A DNA stretch of 64,000 bases from Okapia johnstoni. Lineage: Eukaryota; Chordata; Mammalia; Artiodactyla; Giraffidae. This document shows positions 44,080 to 55,235 of this stretch, piece after piece. Under the pieces are notes generated by a model that was not told where the DNA came from, ran no database searches, and saw only the letters and a list, made by a program, of their open reading frames with translations. Location of the stretch: positions 57,634,385 to 57,698,384 of the forward strand of contig CM044315.1 in assembly GCA_024291935.2 (NCBI GenBank). Direction: 5' to 3'. The first letter of the stretch is position 1. Each line of letters starts with the position of its first letter. Position numbers and translations under genes: made by a program.

Positions 44080-44250
44080 CTTACTACCCAGGTGACCCTG
44101 GGTGACTAACTTATCCTCTCCAAGCATTTTGCTCATAGGTAAGATGGGGATAAGAACTCCCACCTGCCAGATTGCTGTGAGGATTAAGGAACGTGCCTAA
44201 ATAAAGCCCCAAGCCTGTGGCCTGCTAGGCAGTGTCTGCTGCTGGGAATA
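44080..44250 (+). mobile_element. MIR, sense
   Basis: 'ttactacccaggtgaccctg', 'gctcataggtaagatgggga' and 'attgctgtgaggattaagga' match the MIR core and 3' half. Confidence 0.75.
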
Positions 44251-45130
44251 ACTGTGGTTATAACTGTGGCCAGCCTGACCGGGCTCTCCTGGGCCTCGGC
44301 TGTGCAGGGAGGGAGAGGTGGTCAAGCTACCAGCATTACCACAGCTCCAGGGGCCGTGCCTGTGGACTTCAGTAAACCTACAGAAGGGCCATCACTAAAA
44401 CCCACTCATGCCTTAAACCACCCCCAGATTAAGATCAGCGCTATCCACTCAATGGCTAAGCCCTTACAAAACATCAGCTATGAGCCTTGTATTTCATACA
44501 CCTGAAAAAGGGCTCCACGGGGAGATACATGTGGGCAGAATAACCATGAAATGGGTAAAACAACTGGGTTTAAATCGAGGGAAATCATTTGTTTGCTTGT
44601 GTTCACTGATTTATTCGTACCACCTTCAGAGCCCCTTGTGTTTCCAGAGAGGATTTAAGGAGGCCTGAGAGAAATAAGGAACTTTACCCAAGAGGTCATC
44701 TGTGAGCTTGGCCCTGAAGACTGTCACTAGGCACAGCAGCGAGCACAGATGCTACAGCATCTGCAGGGCCGTGGCCGCATGGACACCCTAGGCCCAAGAG
44801 GCTGCTTTTCCCAAGAAGGAAGTAGAGTGCTCATCCCCAGATACCCACACACATTCTCCCTCACCTCTTTCAGGTTTCTGTTCAAATGTCGTATTTTCAA
44901 CCAGGCCCTCCCAAACCACCAGTGGTGTGCTGGAACGGGCAAGTCCCCACTCTTGAGAGCTGAGTTTTAAGGAAATTTGCAAGCTGGATAGTATACATGA
45001 TAATTAATGAGAATTAAATCAGATAAATGTACAACTAAATGAATTGTACTAGAAATCAAGATTTTAAATTCCTGAACTCACCACTTGTTTTGTGCATTTA
45101 TACTAACAAATAGTATCACAATATATGTAC
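44251..45130. other. No gene; L2-like fragment near 44855-44935
   Basis: 'cctcacctctttcaggtttc' and 'aaccaggccctcccaaacca' look like L2 sense. The rest is unassigned. Confidence 0.4.
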
Positions 45131-45133
45131 ATA

Positions 45134-45179
<46 letters not shown>

Positions 45180-45182
45180 CAT
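45131..45182. repeat. (TG)n(TA)n microsatellite
   Basis: About twelve TG units followed by about ten TA units and short CATA units. Confidence 0.95.
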
Positions 45183-45184
45183 AC

Positions 45185-45530
45185 ATACACACATTCTTTT
45201 TTATTCTTTTCCCATTATAGGTTATTAAGGGCTTCCCTGGTGCCTCAGGGATAAAGAATCTGCCTATAGTGCAGAAGAGGCAGGAGACAAGGGTTTGATA
45301 CCTGGGTGGGGAAGATCCCCTGGAGGAGAAAGTGGCAACTCACTCCAGTATTCTTGCCTGGGAAATCCTATGGACAAAAGAGCCTGGTGGGCTATAGTCC
45401 ATTGGTCCACAAAGACTTGGACATGACTGAGCATGTACACACACATTATAGTTATTACAAGATTTGAATATATTTCCCTGTGCTCCACAGTAGGTCCTTG
45501 TTGTTTATCTATTTTACATATAGGAATCAT
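45185..45530 (-). mobile_element. L1 3' region, antisense, split by Bov-tA
   Basis: 'cattcttttttattcttttc' before the SINE. After it come 'ttgaatatatttccctgtgc' and 'gtaggtccttgttgtttatc', which are reversed L1 3' UTR text. Confidence 0.8.
45229..45440 (+). mobile_element. Bov-tA
   Basis: 'gggcttccctggtgcctcag' head and a 10-base insertion in the tRNA-like part ('agaagaggcaggagac'). Approximate duplication of 'cattatagttatta' on both sides (near 45214-45227 and 45445-45458), one base longer on the left. Confidence 0.92.
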
Positions 45531-45750
45531 CCTATACATAAAACACCCTCTTGTCATAGCAAACACCCTCTTCCAACAACACAAGAGAAGACTCTACACA
45601 TGGACATCACCAGATGGCCAATACTGAAATCAGATTGATTATATTCTTTGCAGCCAAAGATGGAGAAGCTCTATACAGTCAGCAAAAACAAGACCAGGAG
45701 CAGACTGCGGCTCAGATCATGAACTCCTTATTGCCAAATTCAGACCTAAG

Positions 45751-47690
45751 TTGAAGAAAGTAGGGAAAACCACTAGACCATTCAGGTACGACCTAAATCA
45801 AATCCCTTATGATTATACAGTGGAAGTGACAAATAGATTCCAGGGATTAGATCTGATAGACAGAGTGCCTGAAGAACTATGGACGGAGGTTTGTGAATTG
45901 TACAGGAGGCAGGGATCAAGACCATTTCCAAGAAAAAGAAATGCAAAAAGGCAAAATGGTTGTCTGAGGAGGCCTTACGAATAGCTGAGAAAAGACGAGA
46001 AGCTAAGGGCAAAGGAGAAAAGGAAAGATATGCCCAACTGAATGCAGAGTTCCCAAGAACAGTAAGGAGAGATAAGAAATCCTTCCTCAGTGATCAATGT
46101 GAAGAAATAGAGGAAAACAACAGAATGGGAAAGACTAGAGATCTCTTCAAGAAAATTAGAGATACCAAAGGAACATTTCATGCAAAAATGGGCACAATAA
46201 AGGACAGAAATGGTATGGACGTAATAGAAGCAGAAGATATTAAGAAGAGATGGCAAGAATACACAGAAGAACTATACAAAAAAAGATCTTCATGACCCAG
46301 ATAATCCCAACAGTGTGATCACTCACCTAGAGCCAGACATCCTGGAATGTGAAGTCAAATGGGCCTTAGGAAGCATCGCTATGAACAAAGCTAGTGGAGC
46401 TGATGGAATTCCAGTTGAGCTATTTCAAATCCTAAAAGATGATGCTGTGAAAGTGCTGCACTCAATATGCCAGCAAATTTGGAAAACTCAGCAGTGGCCA
46501 CAGGACTGGAAAAGGTCAGTTTTCATTCCAATCCCAAAGAAAGGCAATGCCAAAGAATGCTCAAACTACTGCAAAACTGCACTCATCTCACACACTAGCA
46601 AAGTGATGCTCAAAATTCTCCAAGCCAGACTTCAATAGTACATGAACCAAGAAGTCCCAGATGTTCAGGTTGGATTTAGAAAAGGCAGAGGAAACAGAGA
46701 TCAAATTGCCAACATCCATTGGATCATAGATAAAGGAAGAGAGTTCCAGAAAAACATCTACTTCAGCTTCATTGACTACACCAAAGCCTTTGACTGTGTG
46801 GGTGAGTGAGTGAGTGAAGTCACTCAGTCGTGTCCGACTCTTTGTGACCCCATGGACTGTAACCTACCAGGCTCCTCCATCCATGGGATTTTCCAGGCAA
46901 GAATACTGGAGTGGGCTGCCATTTCCTTCTCCAGAAGATCTTCCTGACCCAGGGATCGAACCCAGGTCTCCCGCATTGTAGGCAGACGCTTTATCATCTG
47001 AGCCACCAAGGAAGTATGGATCATGACAAACTGTGGAAAATTCTTCAAGAGATGGGAATACCAGACCACTTTAACTGCCTCCTGAGAAATCTGTATGCAG
47101 GTCAAGAAGCAACAGTTAAAACTGGACATGGAACAACAGACTGGTTCCAAATCGGGAAAGGAGTATGTCAAGGCTGCATATTGTCACCTTGCTTATTTAA
47201 CTTATATGCAGGGTACATCATGCAAAATGCCAGGCTGGATTAAGCACAAGCTGGAATCAAGATTGCCAAGAGAAATATCAGTAACCTCAGATACTCAGAT
47301 GACACCACCCTTATGGCAGAAAGTGAAGAAGAACTAAAGAGCCTCTTGATGAAAGTGAGAGAGGAAAGTGAACATGGCTTTAAACTCAACATGCAGAAAA
47401 CTAAGATCGTGGCATCCGGTCCCATCACTTCATGGCAAATAAATGGGGAAACAATGGAAACAGTGAGAGACTTTTATTTTGAGGGCTTCAGAATCACTGC
47501 AGATGGTGACTGTAGCCATGAAATTAAAAGACGCTTACTGCTTGGAAGAAAAGCTATGACCATACCAGACAGCATATTAAAAAGCAGAGACATCACTTTG
47601 CCAACAAAGGTCCATATAGTCAAAGCTATGGTTTTTCCAGTAGTCATATATGGATGTGAGAGTTGGACTATAAAGAAAGCTGAGCACTGA
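45751..47690 (+). pseudogene. Decayed BovB reverse transcriptase ORF
   Basis: Recognisable stretches: 45960-46295 (charged linker, EIEENNRMGKTRDLFKKI), 46315-46638 (fingers and palm start, NKASGADGIPVELFQILKD and FIPIPKKGNAKECSNY), 47017-47243 (IPDHFNCLLRNLYAGQ, then QGCILSPCLFN) and 47244-47690 (active-site box and C-terminus). The catalytic box reads YSDD at 47292-47303 where the family has YADD. Three nonsense changes are visible: CAG to TAG at 46636-46638, GAA to TAA at 47241-47243 and CGA to TGA at 47688-47690, plus a frameshift between 46295 and 46315. It cannot produce an enzyme. Confidence 0.9.
46802..47014 (-). mobile_element. Bov-tA, antisense, inside BovB RT
   Basis: Begins with four GTGA units, then 'cactcagtcgtgtccgactc', and ends 'atctgagccaccaaggaag'. 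It breaks the BovB text between 'tttgactgtgtgg' and 'tatggatcatgac', leaving a short duplication (tgtgg/tatgg). Confidence 0.94.
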
Positions 47691-48070
47691 AGAATAGATG
47701 CTTTTGAACTGTGGAGTTGGAGAAGACTCTTGAGAGTCCCTTGTTCTGCAAGGAGATCTAACTAGTCAATCCTAAAAAAAATCAGTCCTGAATATTCATT
47801 GGAAGGACTGATGCTGAAGCTGAAACTCCAGTACTTTGGCCACCTGATGTGAAGAAATGACTCATTGGAAAGACTTTGATGCTGGGAAAGATTGAATGCA
47901 GGAAGAGAAGGGGGAAATAGAGGATGAGATGGTTGGATGGCATTACCAACTTGATAGACATGAGTTTGAGCAAGCTCCGAGCATTGGTGATGGACAGGGA
48001 AGCCTGGTGTGTTGCAGTCCATGGGGTCACAAAGAGTTGGACACAATTGAACGACTGAACTGAACTGAGG

Positions 48071-48454
48071 AGTCTTCACTTCTTAATTATTTTACACATT
48101 ACTATTATCTCTACTCAACGTTATTTACATCTACTCTGTTTGGTAGAAATACTGCATAACATTGCACTACTCTGCATTTCTTCCCAAGTTCATGTTTAAT
48201 GATGTCACACTCGTAGCATTCAATCTGCCAGAGCAAGAATATTTACACCATTGAAACTGGCCATTGCAACGCATCAGGACTTTTTCCACCCAGAAAACCA
48301 GTGATTGGACATTCCCAGCACCCACTGCTGCCCACCTTCCTGCTTCCACTTCCCACTCACAGCCCTGCTTATTTTCATTTGTAGTTTACATGGAACATGT
48401 TACTTTTTAGCATGTCGCATGAATTTGCTCACCATCATTACTTGTTGTCTCACC
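48071..48454. other. No gene; unassigned
   Basis: Nothing recognised. Confidence 0.4.
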
Positions 48455-48575
48455 ACATCAGAAGTAAGCTCCGTGAGGGCAAGGAATCTTTTTCCTATTC
48501 TGTCTTTCATGTATTTCCACACCCAAAGAGTGCCTGCCACCTGGCTGGTGCTGACTACATCTATTAAATAATGCT
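48455..48575 (+). mobile_element. L2 3' end
   Basis: 'agtaagctccgtgagggcaa', 'tcatgtatttccacacccaa', then 'tctattaaataatgctggtg'. Confidence 0.7.
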
Positions 48576-48601
48576 GGTGAATGCTGGACTCTGAGTAAGA
48601 T

Positions 48602-48622
48602 GGTGGGGGCGGGGGTGGGGAT
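48602..48622 (+). other. G-rich quadruplex motif
   Basis: Four G-tracts of three or more G within about 20 bases. Confidence 0.6.
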
Positions 48623-48877
48623 GGAGTTGGAGCCCCTCCCACCTCTCTGCCCTTGCCCAGCCCAGCTGACCTGAGTTTCAGAAGCTCTCTTTCTCTCCCT
48701 CTGTCCCTGCAGTCCCTGCCCAGCCTGCAGCCTGAGGGGAATCTTATGTAAATGTGTTACGGAGGGTCCCAGTCTGAGGCTTTCTCTTTCCCCTGCCAGC
48801 TCTACTCACAGGCCAGAAGGTGCTCAGCACATGTTTCTCAAGACCAGTGCTTTGCCACCTCATGGGCAGTGGTTCCT
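48623..48877. other. No gene; unassigned
   Basis: Nothing recognised. Confidence 0.35.
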
Positions 48878-49355
48878 AAGTGGCCCCAGACCAGCAGCAC
48901 CGTGTTAGGAATGCAAATTCTCAGACCCCACCCAAGACAGGTTGAGTCAGAAATTCTGGGGATGTGGCCGTCTTAGTCCTTTCAGGCTGCTAGAGCAAAA
49001 TACCACAGCCTGTGTGGCTTACAAAAAACAGGGATTGATTTCTCAGTTCTGGAGGCTGCAAGTCTGAGATCTGGATGCCATCGTGGTCGAGTGAGGGTCA
49101 CACACATTTTGTTGCACCCTCACATGGTGGGAGTACCAAGGGAGTTCCCTGGGGTTTGTCTCTTTTATGAAAGCATGAATCCCATTCATGACAGCTCTGC
49201 TCTCAGGACCTAATCACCTCCCAAAGGCCCCACCTCCCAATACCAAGAGGGTTAGGTTTCAACATATGAACTTTGAGGAGACACATTCCAACCCTAGCAG
49301 AGGCCCAGCAATTTGTGTTTCTAGGATTCCGGTGCAGTGATTTGAGGACCACTGA
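48878..49355 (+). mobile_element. MER5-type hAT element, split by an MLT1 LTR
   Basis: Left part 48878-48970: 'ggccccagaccagcagcacc', 'ggaatgcaaattctcagacc', 'gttgagtcagaaattctggg'. Right part 49303-49355: 'aggcccagcaatttgtgttt' and the end 'tttgaggaccactg'. Together they give one near-complete MER5A-like element. Confidence 0.85.
48972..49302 (-). mobile_element. MLT1/MST-type LTR, antisense, inside MER5
   Basis: 'caggctgctagagcaaaata', 'cagttctggaggctgcaagt', 'taatcacctcccaaaggccc', 'caacatatgaactttgagga'. A solo LTR. Confidence 0.82.
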
Positions 49356-49388
49356 TCAAAGCCTTAGTCACTCTAAAGTACTGGTTCT

Positions 49389-49587
49389 TAGGGACTTCTC
49401 TGGTGGTCCAATGGTTAAGAATCTGTCTCCCAATGCAGGGGACATGGGTCCGATCCCTGGACAGAAAACTAAGATCCCGCATGCCACGGGGCAACTAACC
49501 TATGCACCACAACTACTGAGCCTACAAACCACAAAAAAAGATCCTGCATGATGCAAACAAGACCCAGTGCAGCCAAGTAGATAAATA
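49389..49587 (+). mobile_element. CHR SINE
   Basis: 'gggacttctctggtggtcca', 'actaagatcccgcatgccac', 'aacaagacccagtgcagcca'. Directly abutted by a Bov-tA lacking its first bases. Confidence 0.9.
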
Positions 49588-49797
49588 TAGCTCAGTGCAT
49601 AAAGAATCTGCCTGCAATTCAGGAGACACAGGATACGCGGATTCGATCCCTGGGTCAATAAGATCCCCTGGAGAAGAAAATGGCAACCCACTCCTGTATT
49701 CTTGTCTGGGAAATCCCATGGACAGAGGAGCCTGGTGGGCTACAGTCCAAAGGGTCTCAAAGAGCCGGACATGACTGAGGAAGAATGCACACATGCA
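49588..49797 (+). mobile_element. Bov-tA lacking its first 15 or so bases
   Basis: Starts at 'atagctcagtgcataaagaa' and ends 'gacatgactgaggaagaatg'. Likely joined to the CHR tail by truncation. Confidence 0.9.
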
Positions 49798-49812
49798 ATA
49801 ATAATAATAATA
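49798..49812. repeat. (ATA)n
   Basis: Five AAT units following the Bov-tA tail. Confidence 0.9.
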
Positions 49813-50050
49813 GAGCAGTGGTTTCCAAATGGGATTATGTTTTCAACTGCCCCCTTCCCTACCAAGGACACTTTAGGCAGGATCTAGAGACATGTTTGCT
49901 TATCACAACTCTGAGAGTGGTGGTGCTACTTGCATCCAGGGTGTAGAGGCCAGGGATGCTACTCATCCTCTTACAGTACACAGGGCAGTCCCCCCACCAC
50001 AAGAATTATCTGCCCAAAACGTCAGTGGTCCAGACTGGAGAACACTGCTC
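49813..50050. mobile_element. Small hAT-type MER element with inverted ends
   Basis: Ends 'gagcagtggtttcc' and 'ggagaacactgctc' are inverted copies. Internal text 'ggtggtgctacttgcatcca', 'gtagaggccagggatgctac' and 'aagaattatctgcccaaaac' belongs to a known MER family whose number I do not recall safely. Confidence 0.7.
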
Positions 50051-50409
50051 TTAAGTATCCTCACTGCCCCACATCCATCCAGCCTTCCCTCCCCTCTTTC
50101 CTGTCACATGTTCTTAGCACCCAGTTGGTGATACAAACAAGATGCCAGCCTCTTGGAGAGGTTGAGCCTGGAGACAGATGAGCCTGAAGATCTGCTTCAT
50201 GCAGAGTCCCTGCACCGAGGAATCCAAATGCTGCAGCTGACCTTTACAGCCCAGCGTGCTAAGTGTAATGATCAGAGAGATACCAAGGAGGTGTTCCCAG
50301 CCCAAGCTTGAAACATCAGGGAGGACTTCCTGGAGAAAGTGGCTTCTGTGCAGAGATTTCAAAAGCAGAGTTATTAGGACTTATCAGGGAGGGAGGGATG
50401 GAGGAACGT

Positions 50410-50640
50410 TTTTCCTATGAAGCACTTACTGTGTTCCAGTCACTATGCTGAGTATTTAACTGTCTCATTTCATCCCTGAAGCACTTTCCAAAGTTGATAC
50501 TATCATTATCTCTATTTTAGAGATGGGGACACTGCCTTCTAGATACCCTAAACAACCTGCCTAAAGCCACTGAGCTGGGAAACATGAAAGCAGGGATTTG
50601 AATTCAGTTCTGAAGATGCCAAAGCCTGACAAGGCGATAG
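50410..50640 (-). mobile_element. MIR, antisense
   Basis: 'agcacttactgtgttccagt', 'tctctattttagagatgggg' and 'aaacaacctgcctaaagcca' in antisense order. Confidence 0.75.
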
Positions 50641-50652
50641 TCTGACAAAGTG

Positions 50653-50850
50653 CAAAGTGAAAGTGAAGTCGCTCAGTCGTGTCCAACTCTTTGCGACCCC
50701 ATGGACTGCAGCCCACCAGGCTCCTCTGTCCATGGGATTTTCCAGGCAAGAATACTGGAGTGGGTTGCCATTTCCTTCTCCAGGAGATCTTCCCAAGCCA
50801 GGGATTGAACCCGGGTCTCCCGCATCATAGGCAGACACCACCAGGGAATT
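50653..50850 (-). mobile_element. Bov-tA, antisense, with internal deletion
   Basis: Typical from 'gtgaagtcgctcagtcgtgt' to 'gggtctcccgcatcatag', then about 18 bases of the tRNA-like part are missing before 'caccagggaa'. Confidence 0.92.
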
Positions 50851-50904
50851 CAAAGGAGGTAGAATTAACAGTGGTTTTAAAATAAAACACCGTTAACCCT
50901 TGTG

Positions 50905-51328
50905 TTAAGGGCTGAATTACGTCCCCTGAAAATGCATATGTTGCGGCCCCAGTACCTGGAGAATACGACTATATTTGGAGATTAGGCCTTTAAAGAGGTA
51001 ATGAAGCTAAATTGTGACCATGAGGGTTGGCCCTAATCCAATATGACAGAGGTCCTGCTAAGAAGTGGAAACTTGGACACAGAAAAAAAATATCAGGGAT
51101 GTGCAGGCGCAGGAAGAAAGAGCCCTGTGAGGACATAGGGAGGCAGCCACGTGCAAAGCAAGGAGAGAGGCCTCAAGAAACTAAACACACTGACACCCTG
51201 ATCTTGGACTTCCAGCCTCCAGAACTGTGGGAAAATGAATTCTGTTGCTTAGCACCAACCTCCCACCCCATCCCCCACCCCCACCTGTGGTGTTTTGTTC
51301 TGACAGCCCAAGCGAACCAATACACCTT
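50905..51328 (+). mobile_element. MLT1-type LTR, sense
   Basis: 'aagggctgaattacgtcccc', 'gaatacgactatatttggag', 'ttggccctaatccaatatga', 'cttccagcctccagaactgt' and the end 'cccaagcgaaccaatacacc'. Opposite orientation to the copy at 41955. No internal ERV region attached. Confidence 0.88.
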
Positions 51329-51357
51329 GTTTCCTCTTTGGGGACATTGCTTTGATC

Positions 51358-51386
51358 GGGGAGTGGGGGGTGGGGGTGGGGGGTGG
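51358..51386 (+). other. G-quadruplex motif
   Basis: Tracts of 4, 6, 5 and 6 G with one- to three-base loops, just after the MLT1 end. Confidence 0.65.
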
Positions 51387-51554
51387 ATTTAAGTCATGTT
51401 AATTGTGCTTTACTGTTTCTGTTGTAAAAGAGAAGGAGAAATCTAGGTCTATGTCCCTTTCTCTTCCCAACCTGACCCATGCATCCCCCGACTAAGGGTC
51501 ATCTGTTCAACCAAAGCTGCTAGGACAGAGTTTTTCCTCCCAGCTTTTGTAAGA

Positions 51555-51782
51555 GTCAAAACACATACACCACCATATGTAAAATAGACAGCCAAAGGGA
51601 ATTTGCTATATGACTCGGGGAACTCAAACCACGGCTCAGTAACAACCTAGAAGGGTGGGAGCGGGAGAGAGATTCAAGAGGGAGGGGCCTACATATACCT
51701 ATGGCTGGTTCATGTTGATGTATGGCAGAAACCAGCTCAATATTGTAAAGCGATTATCCTTCAATTAAAAATAAATAATTTT
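51555..51782 (+). mobile_element. Ruminant L1 3' UTR end
   Basis: 'accaccatatgtaaaataga', 'agattcaagagggaggggcc', 'cctatggctggttcatgttg' and 'ccttcaattaaaaataaata'. Confidence 0.9.
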
Positions 51783-53036
51783 TCTGAAAAAAGCATTCAC
51801 GGAGGAGACTGTGCAGTGCATCTTGTCAGGGGAGGAGAAGTGGGAGGGCCTTAAATGGCAGGGGCAGATTCTCTGCGGTAAAAGAGGTGATACAGATCTG
51901 AGTGCCACCAAGGGGACCCCAAGTCCCATCCCCTTGCAGCACCACAAAGAGTGGCCACTGGGCAGCTGGTATGGCTGACCAGGCCTAAATTCTCATTCAC
52001 CAGAGCATTGGCACCTCCAGGCAGAGGTCAAAGACATCTCAGTCACTGCCAGTGTGGATCCACGACTGTAGGCGGGACCACTAAGAAGGGCCCTAGAACT
52101 AACCCTGCTTCTGGAGGACGTGGGGAGCAGCCCACACCAACGCAAACTGAGATGGTGTCTCTCATCAGCCCAGAGGGTTGGAGGGTCTAAGTTAGACCGA
52201 GGTGAACTTAAAGCTGAAAAGAGAGCAACGTGATATTTTTGCACATCCAAACTTGTGCGTTAAGATCCAAACCAGCTACGCTTTATTTTCAGAATTGGGA
52301 TAGTGAAAAGCAGGGTAGAAGCCAATTCAAGGCAAACCAAAAACACTTCTGTCAGCAGAAGAGACAATGAGCCAGAGAGTAGGAGGAGTAAGCGACCCAG
52401 TGTTTTTCTCCTGGCTCTGTTTTGTCTCCTGACTAGACCTAATTATGCTTGTCATCTGCATCAGAAGGATGGGGCTAAGATTAACAAGTTAATGTGGGTA
52501 AAAGCTCCTGGAGCTCAGTAGATGAAAAGAGATCTAATTAGCGAGGCCAGCAGTGACCGCAGGCAGACCTGTCCAGGGTGGGCTCCACCCCCTGGACTCA
52601 CCAGAAAGCTGCTTAGAGCTCCTGGGAGGGGTTTCTGCAAATTCTGCCTAACCCTGCAGCAAGCACTCATAGAAGAACCTTCCATCTTTTCCTTCAGCCC
52701 TAAGATTCTGTGACTTTTCATGGGTCCAGGAAAAACTATGTGCACCTCTCTCAAATGACTGAGAAAAGGAAAAGACACAATCATCATCCCTTGTTTCTCA
52801 GCATGGACTGATGTGCCTGAACAGGGGTTAATGATACACAGAGGTCAAGTGAGTTCCACCAGGGACACAAGGTCAATCCTGACTGCCACTTACTAGGTGG
52901 GAGAATTTAGGCCACACATTCAATACCCTCGAGGCTCTGGTTCATCCTTGGCCCAAATGGGGATAATACTTCCTACCTCAGAGTTGCAAAGCTTAGATTT
53001 GTTCACGCTGGACGCGAATAAGTGCGTTTTTAAATT
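51783..53036. other. No gene called; repeat-poor 1.25 kb
   Basis: No recognised repeat. Small frames of 60 to 90 codons occur on both strands with no motif. Confidence 0.45.
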
Positions 53037-53046
53037 AATGTTAATC

Positions 53047-53319
53047 AGGTCTTCCCTCGTGGTCCAGTGGTTACGAATTTGCCTGCCAGTGCAAGAGACA
53101 TGGGTTCAATCCCTGCTCCAGGAAGATCCCACATGCCTCAGGGCAACTAAGCCCTTATGACACAACTACTAACCCTGTGCTCTGCAGCAAGAGAGGCCAC
53201 CACAATGAGAAGCCCACGCACCACAACTAGAGAAAGCCCACACACAGCAATGATGACCCAGCACAGCCAAAAATTAAATAATCAATAAGTAAAAAGTACA
53301 ACAATAATAAAATAAAATG
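53047..53319 (+). mobile_element. CHR SINE with target duplication
   Basis: 'ggtcttccctcgtggtccag' head and 'gggcaactaagcccttatga', tail A-rich. Perfect 10-base duplication 'aatgttaatc' at 53037-53046 and 53320-53329. Confidence 0.93.
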
Positions 53320-53329
53320 AATGTTAATC

Positions 53330-54394
53330 GGTCATAGTGGTGCCTGGAATATAATAGCTGCTCGAAATACTGACTGGATTGAACTCTCTCATTCAACAAA
53401 AACTTGTTGAATTTTCTATTATGGGCCAGGGGTAATGGGCATTGTATATCCTGGGTGTACTATTGTGAGCCACAGACACACCTCTGCCCTCGCAGAGCTG
53501 ATGTGTATATCAGACAATAACCTCCACAAACTCTCACATCTTCCCCCAGTGTCTTCCTTCTTCTCTTAAAAGACTTAAGAACATTTTTTAATTAAAAAAA
53601 AAAAAAAGCCTAAAACGTGCTCACAAGTATATCTGCCTAAAAGAAAAAGACCATTGAATCTACTCTAAGAATTAAAGGGGATTTGTTTAGAATACCCCCA
53701 AATCAGCCAAGAATTTTAAAGTGCAAATGCTGGAGTAAATTTTGTAACCTTTCCCCTTCAGCTACATGATATGTTATCCAGAGTTCTACCTGTTGTGTAA
53801 ATGGGAGCCTAGTTGGCTTGGGTATGGGGGAAGAGTTTGTCCTGTGACTGTGAAAAGGACTGGTTCTCACTGGCCCAGCTCCTTCTGGGCACTCACTTAT
53901 CAGTCCTGCCGCAGAGCACATGTTTGTGTAAATATTTAGCTAATGGCTGTCTCCCCCACTGGGCAGTGACCTGCAGGAGGACAGTGTCCCTGACTGGGGT
54001 TCCTGGCAGCCTGGTGCTGCCTTCTACACCTGGGCTCAGGGCAAGCAGCATTCCCTGAAGTTTTCCTGCAGGAACCTTGCAAAGTGGAACTCTTACCAAG
54101 TACTTTTTGCACATGTAGGACATGTAGCACGGGAGGATTCCTGACTTGCCAGCAATTCTACAGCTAGGGAAGGGGGGCGAGGAGCAGAGCCACGACTCAG
54201 AGCGTACAGCCATGCTTGCCCACCACCATGCTGACGGATGTCAGGTGGCTATGTGCAGGATGGGAGAGGTGGTGCGAGGGTTTTTTTGCAGAGCTGGGTG
54301 CTCAGGTACAGCAGGGCCCACATGCTAGGCCTGTGGGTGTCAGCTGCTGTGGCTCAGAACGGCCCCAAGAACACTGTGTGGTGCAGGCCCGTCT
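53330..54394. other. No gene called; unassigned 1.1 kb
   Basis: Positions 53395-53530 have ancient-repeat flavour ('tattatgggccaggggtaat', 'ctctgccctcgcagagctga'). A poly-A run is at 53597-53609. Opposed frames of 81 and 106 codons near 53813-54213 show no motif. Confidence 0.4.
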
Positions 54395-54470
54395 CTACCC
54401 ATCAGCTGAACAGCCTTAGGCAAGTTACTTCATATTTTGAAGTCTCGGTTTCCTGTTTACAAAATGGCAA
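54395..54470 (+). mobile_element. MIR core fragment
   Basis: 'agccttaggcaagttacttc' and 'ggtttcctgtttacaaaatg'. Confidence 0.65.
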
Positions 54471-54489
54471 TTTAAGAAAACAAACCAGT

Positions 54490-55235
54490 AAATCAAAACC
54501 AAATGAGATATTACCTCACACTCTTTGGGGTGGCTACTATTTAAGAAAAGAGAGAGAGAGACAGAAAGAACATCTATAGGCAAGGATGTGGAGAACTTGG
54601 AATTCTTGTGCACTGGCAGTGGGAATGGTGTAGCTGCTATGGAGGACAGTTTGGCATTTCCTTAAAAAATTAAAAGTAGAATGACTATATATGATCCAGA
54701 ATTTCTACTTCTGAGTATATACCCAAAAGAATTGAAAGCAGGCTCTCAAAAAGATATCTGTATACCTAGGTTCATAGCATCATTATTCACAAGAGTCAAG
54801 AGGTCAAAACAACCCAAGCATCCATTAAGGATGGATGGATAAACAAACTGTGATCTATACACATAATGGAATATTATTCAGCCTCAAAAAGGAAAAAAAA
54901 TTCTAACACATACTCCAACATGGATGAAACCTGAAGACACTATGCCAAGTGAAATAAGCCGGTCACAAAACACTAATACCATATAATCCCATTTATATAA
55001 GGTACTTAAAGTAGTCAAATTCATAGAGACAGAAAGTGGAGGAGTGGTTGCCAGGTGTGGGGGGCAGAGAATGGGATGTTGTTCAGTGGGTATAGTGATC
55101 AATTTTGCAAGATGAAAAGACATCCACAACAATGTGAGTGTACTTAACACTGCTGGACTGCACACTTAAAAACAGCCAAGAAGGTAAATTTTGTTATGTG
55201 TATCTTACCACACCTTTTTTTAAAAAAAAGAAAGA
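54490..55235 (+). mobile_element. L1M 3' region, sense
   Basis: 'atgagatattacctcacact', 'aaggatgtggagaacttgga', 'ttctacttctgagtatatac', 'aatggaatattattcagcct', 'gtggttgccaggtgtggggg' and 'gtgtatcttaccacaccttt' in order over 750 bases. Confidence 0.9.

Larger units (their letters stand above)
45560..48070 (+). mobile_element. BovB (RTE) LINE, longest copy, split by Bov-tA
   Basis: About 2.3 kb of BovB without its 5' part. It starts in the endonuclease-RT linker ('cacaagagaagactctacac'), passes the RT domain and the C-terminal part, and ends at 'acgactgaactgaactg'. A Bov-tA interrupts it at 46802-47014. BovB moved between vertebrate lineages horizontally (established for the family) and supplies the enzyme for Bov-tA and Bov-A2. 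Its sequence relatives in this window are at 11573, 15274, 15876, 16863, 40921, 56785 and 58298. Confidence 0.95.

Noticed and set aside
45560..48070. An active BovB retrotransposon
   Set aside because: Three nonsense codons, a frameshift, a changed catalytic box, a Bov-tA in the RT domain and no 5' region rule it out.
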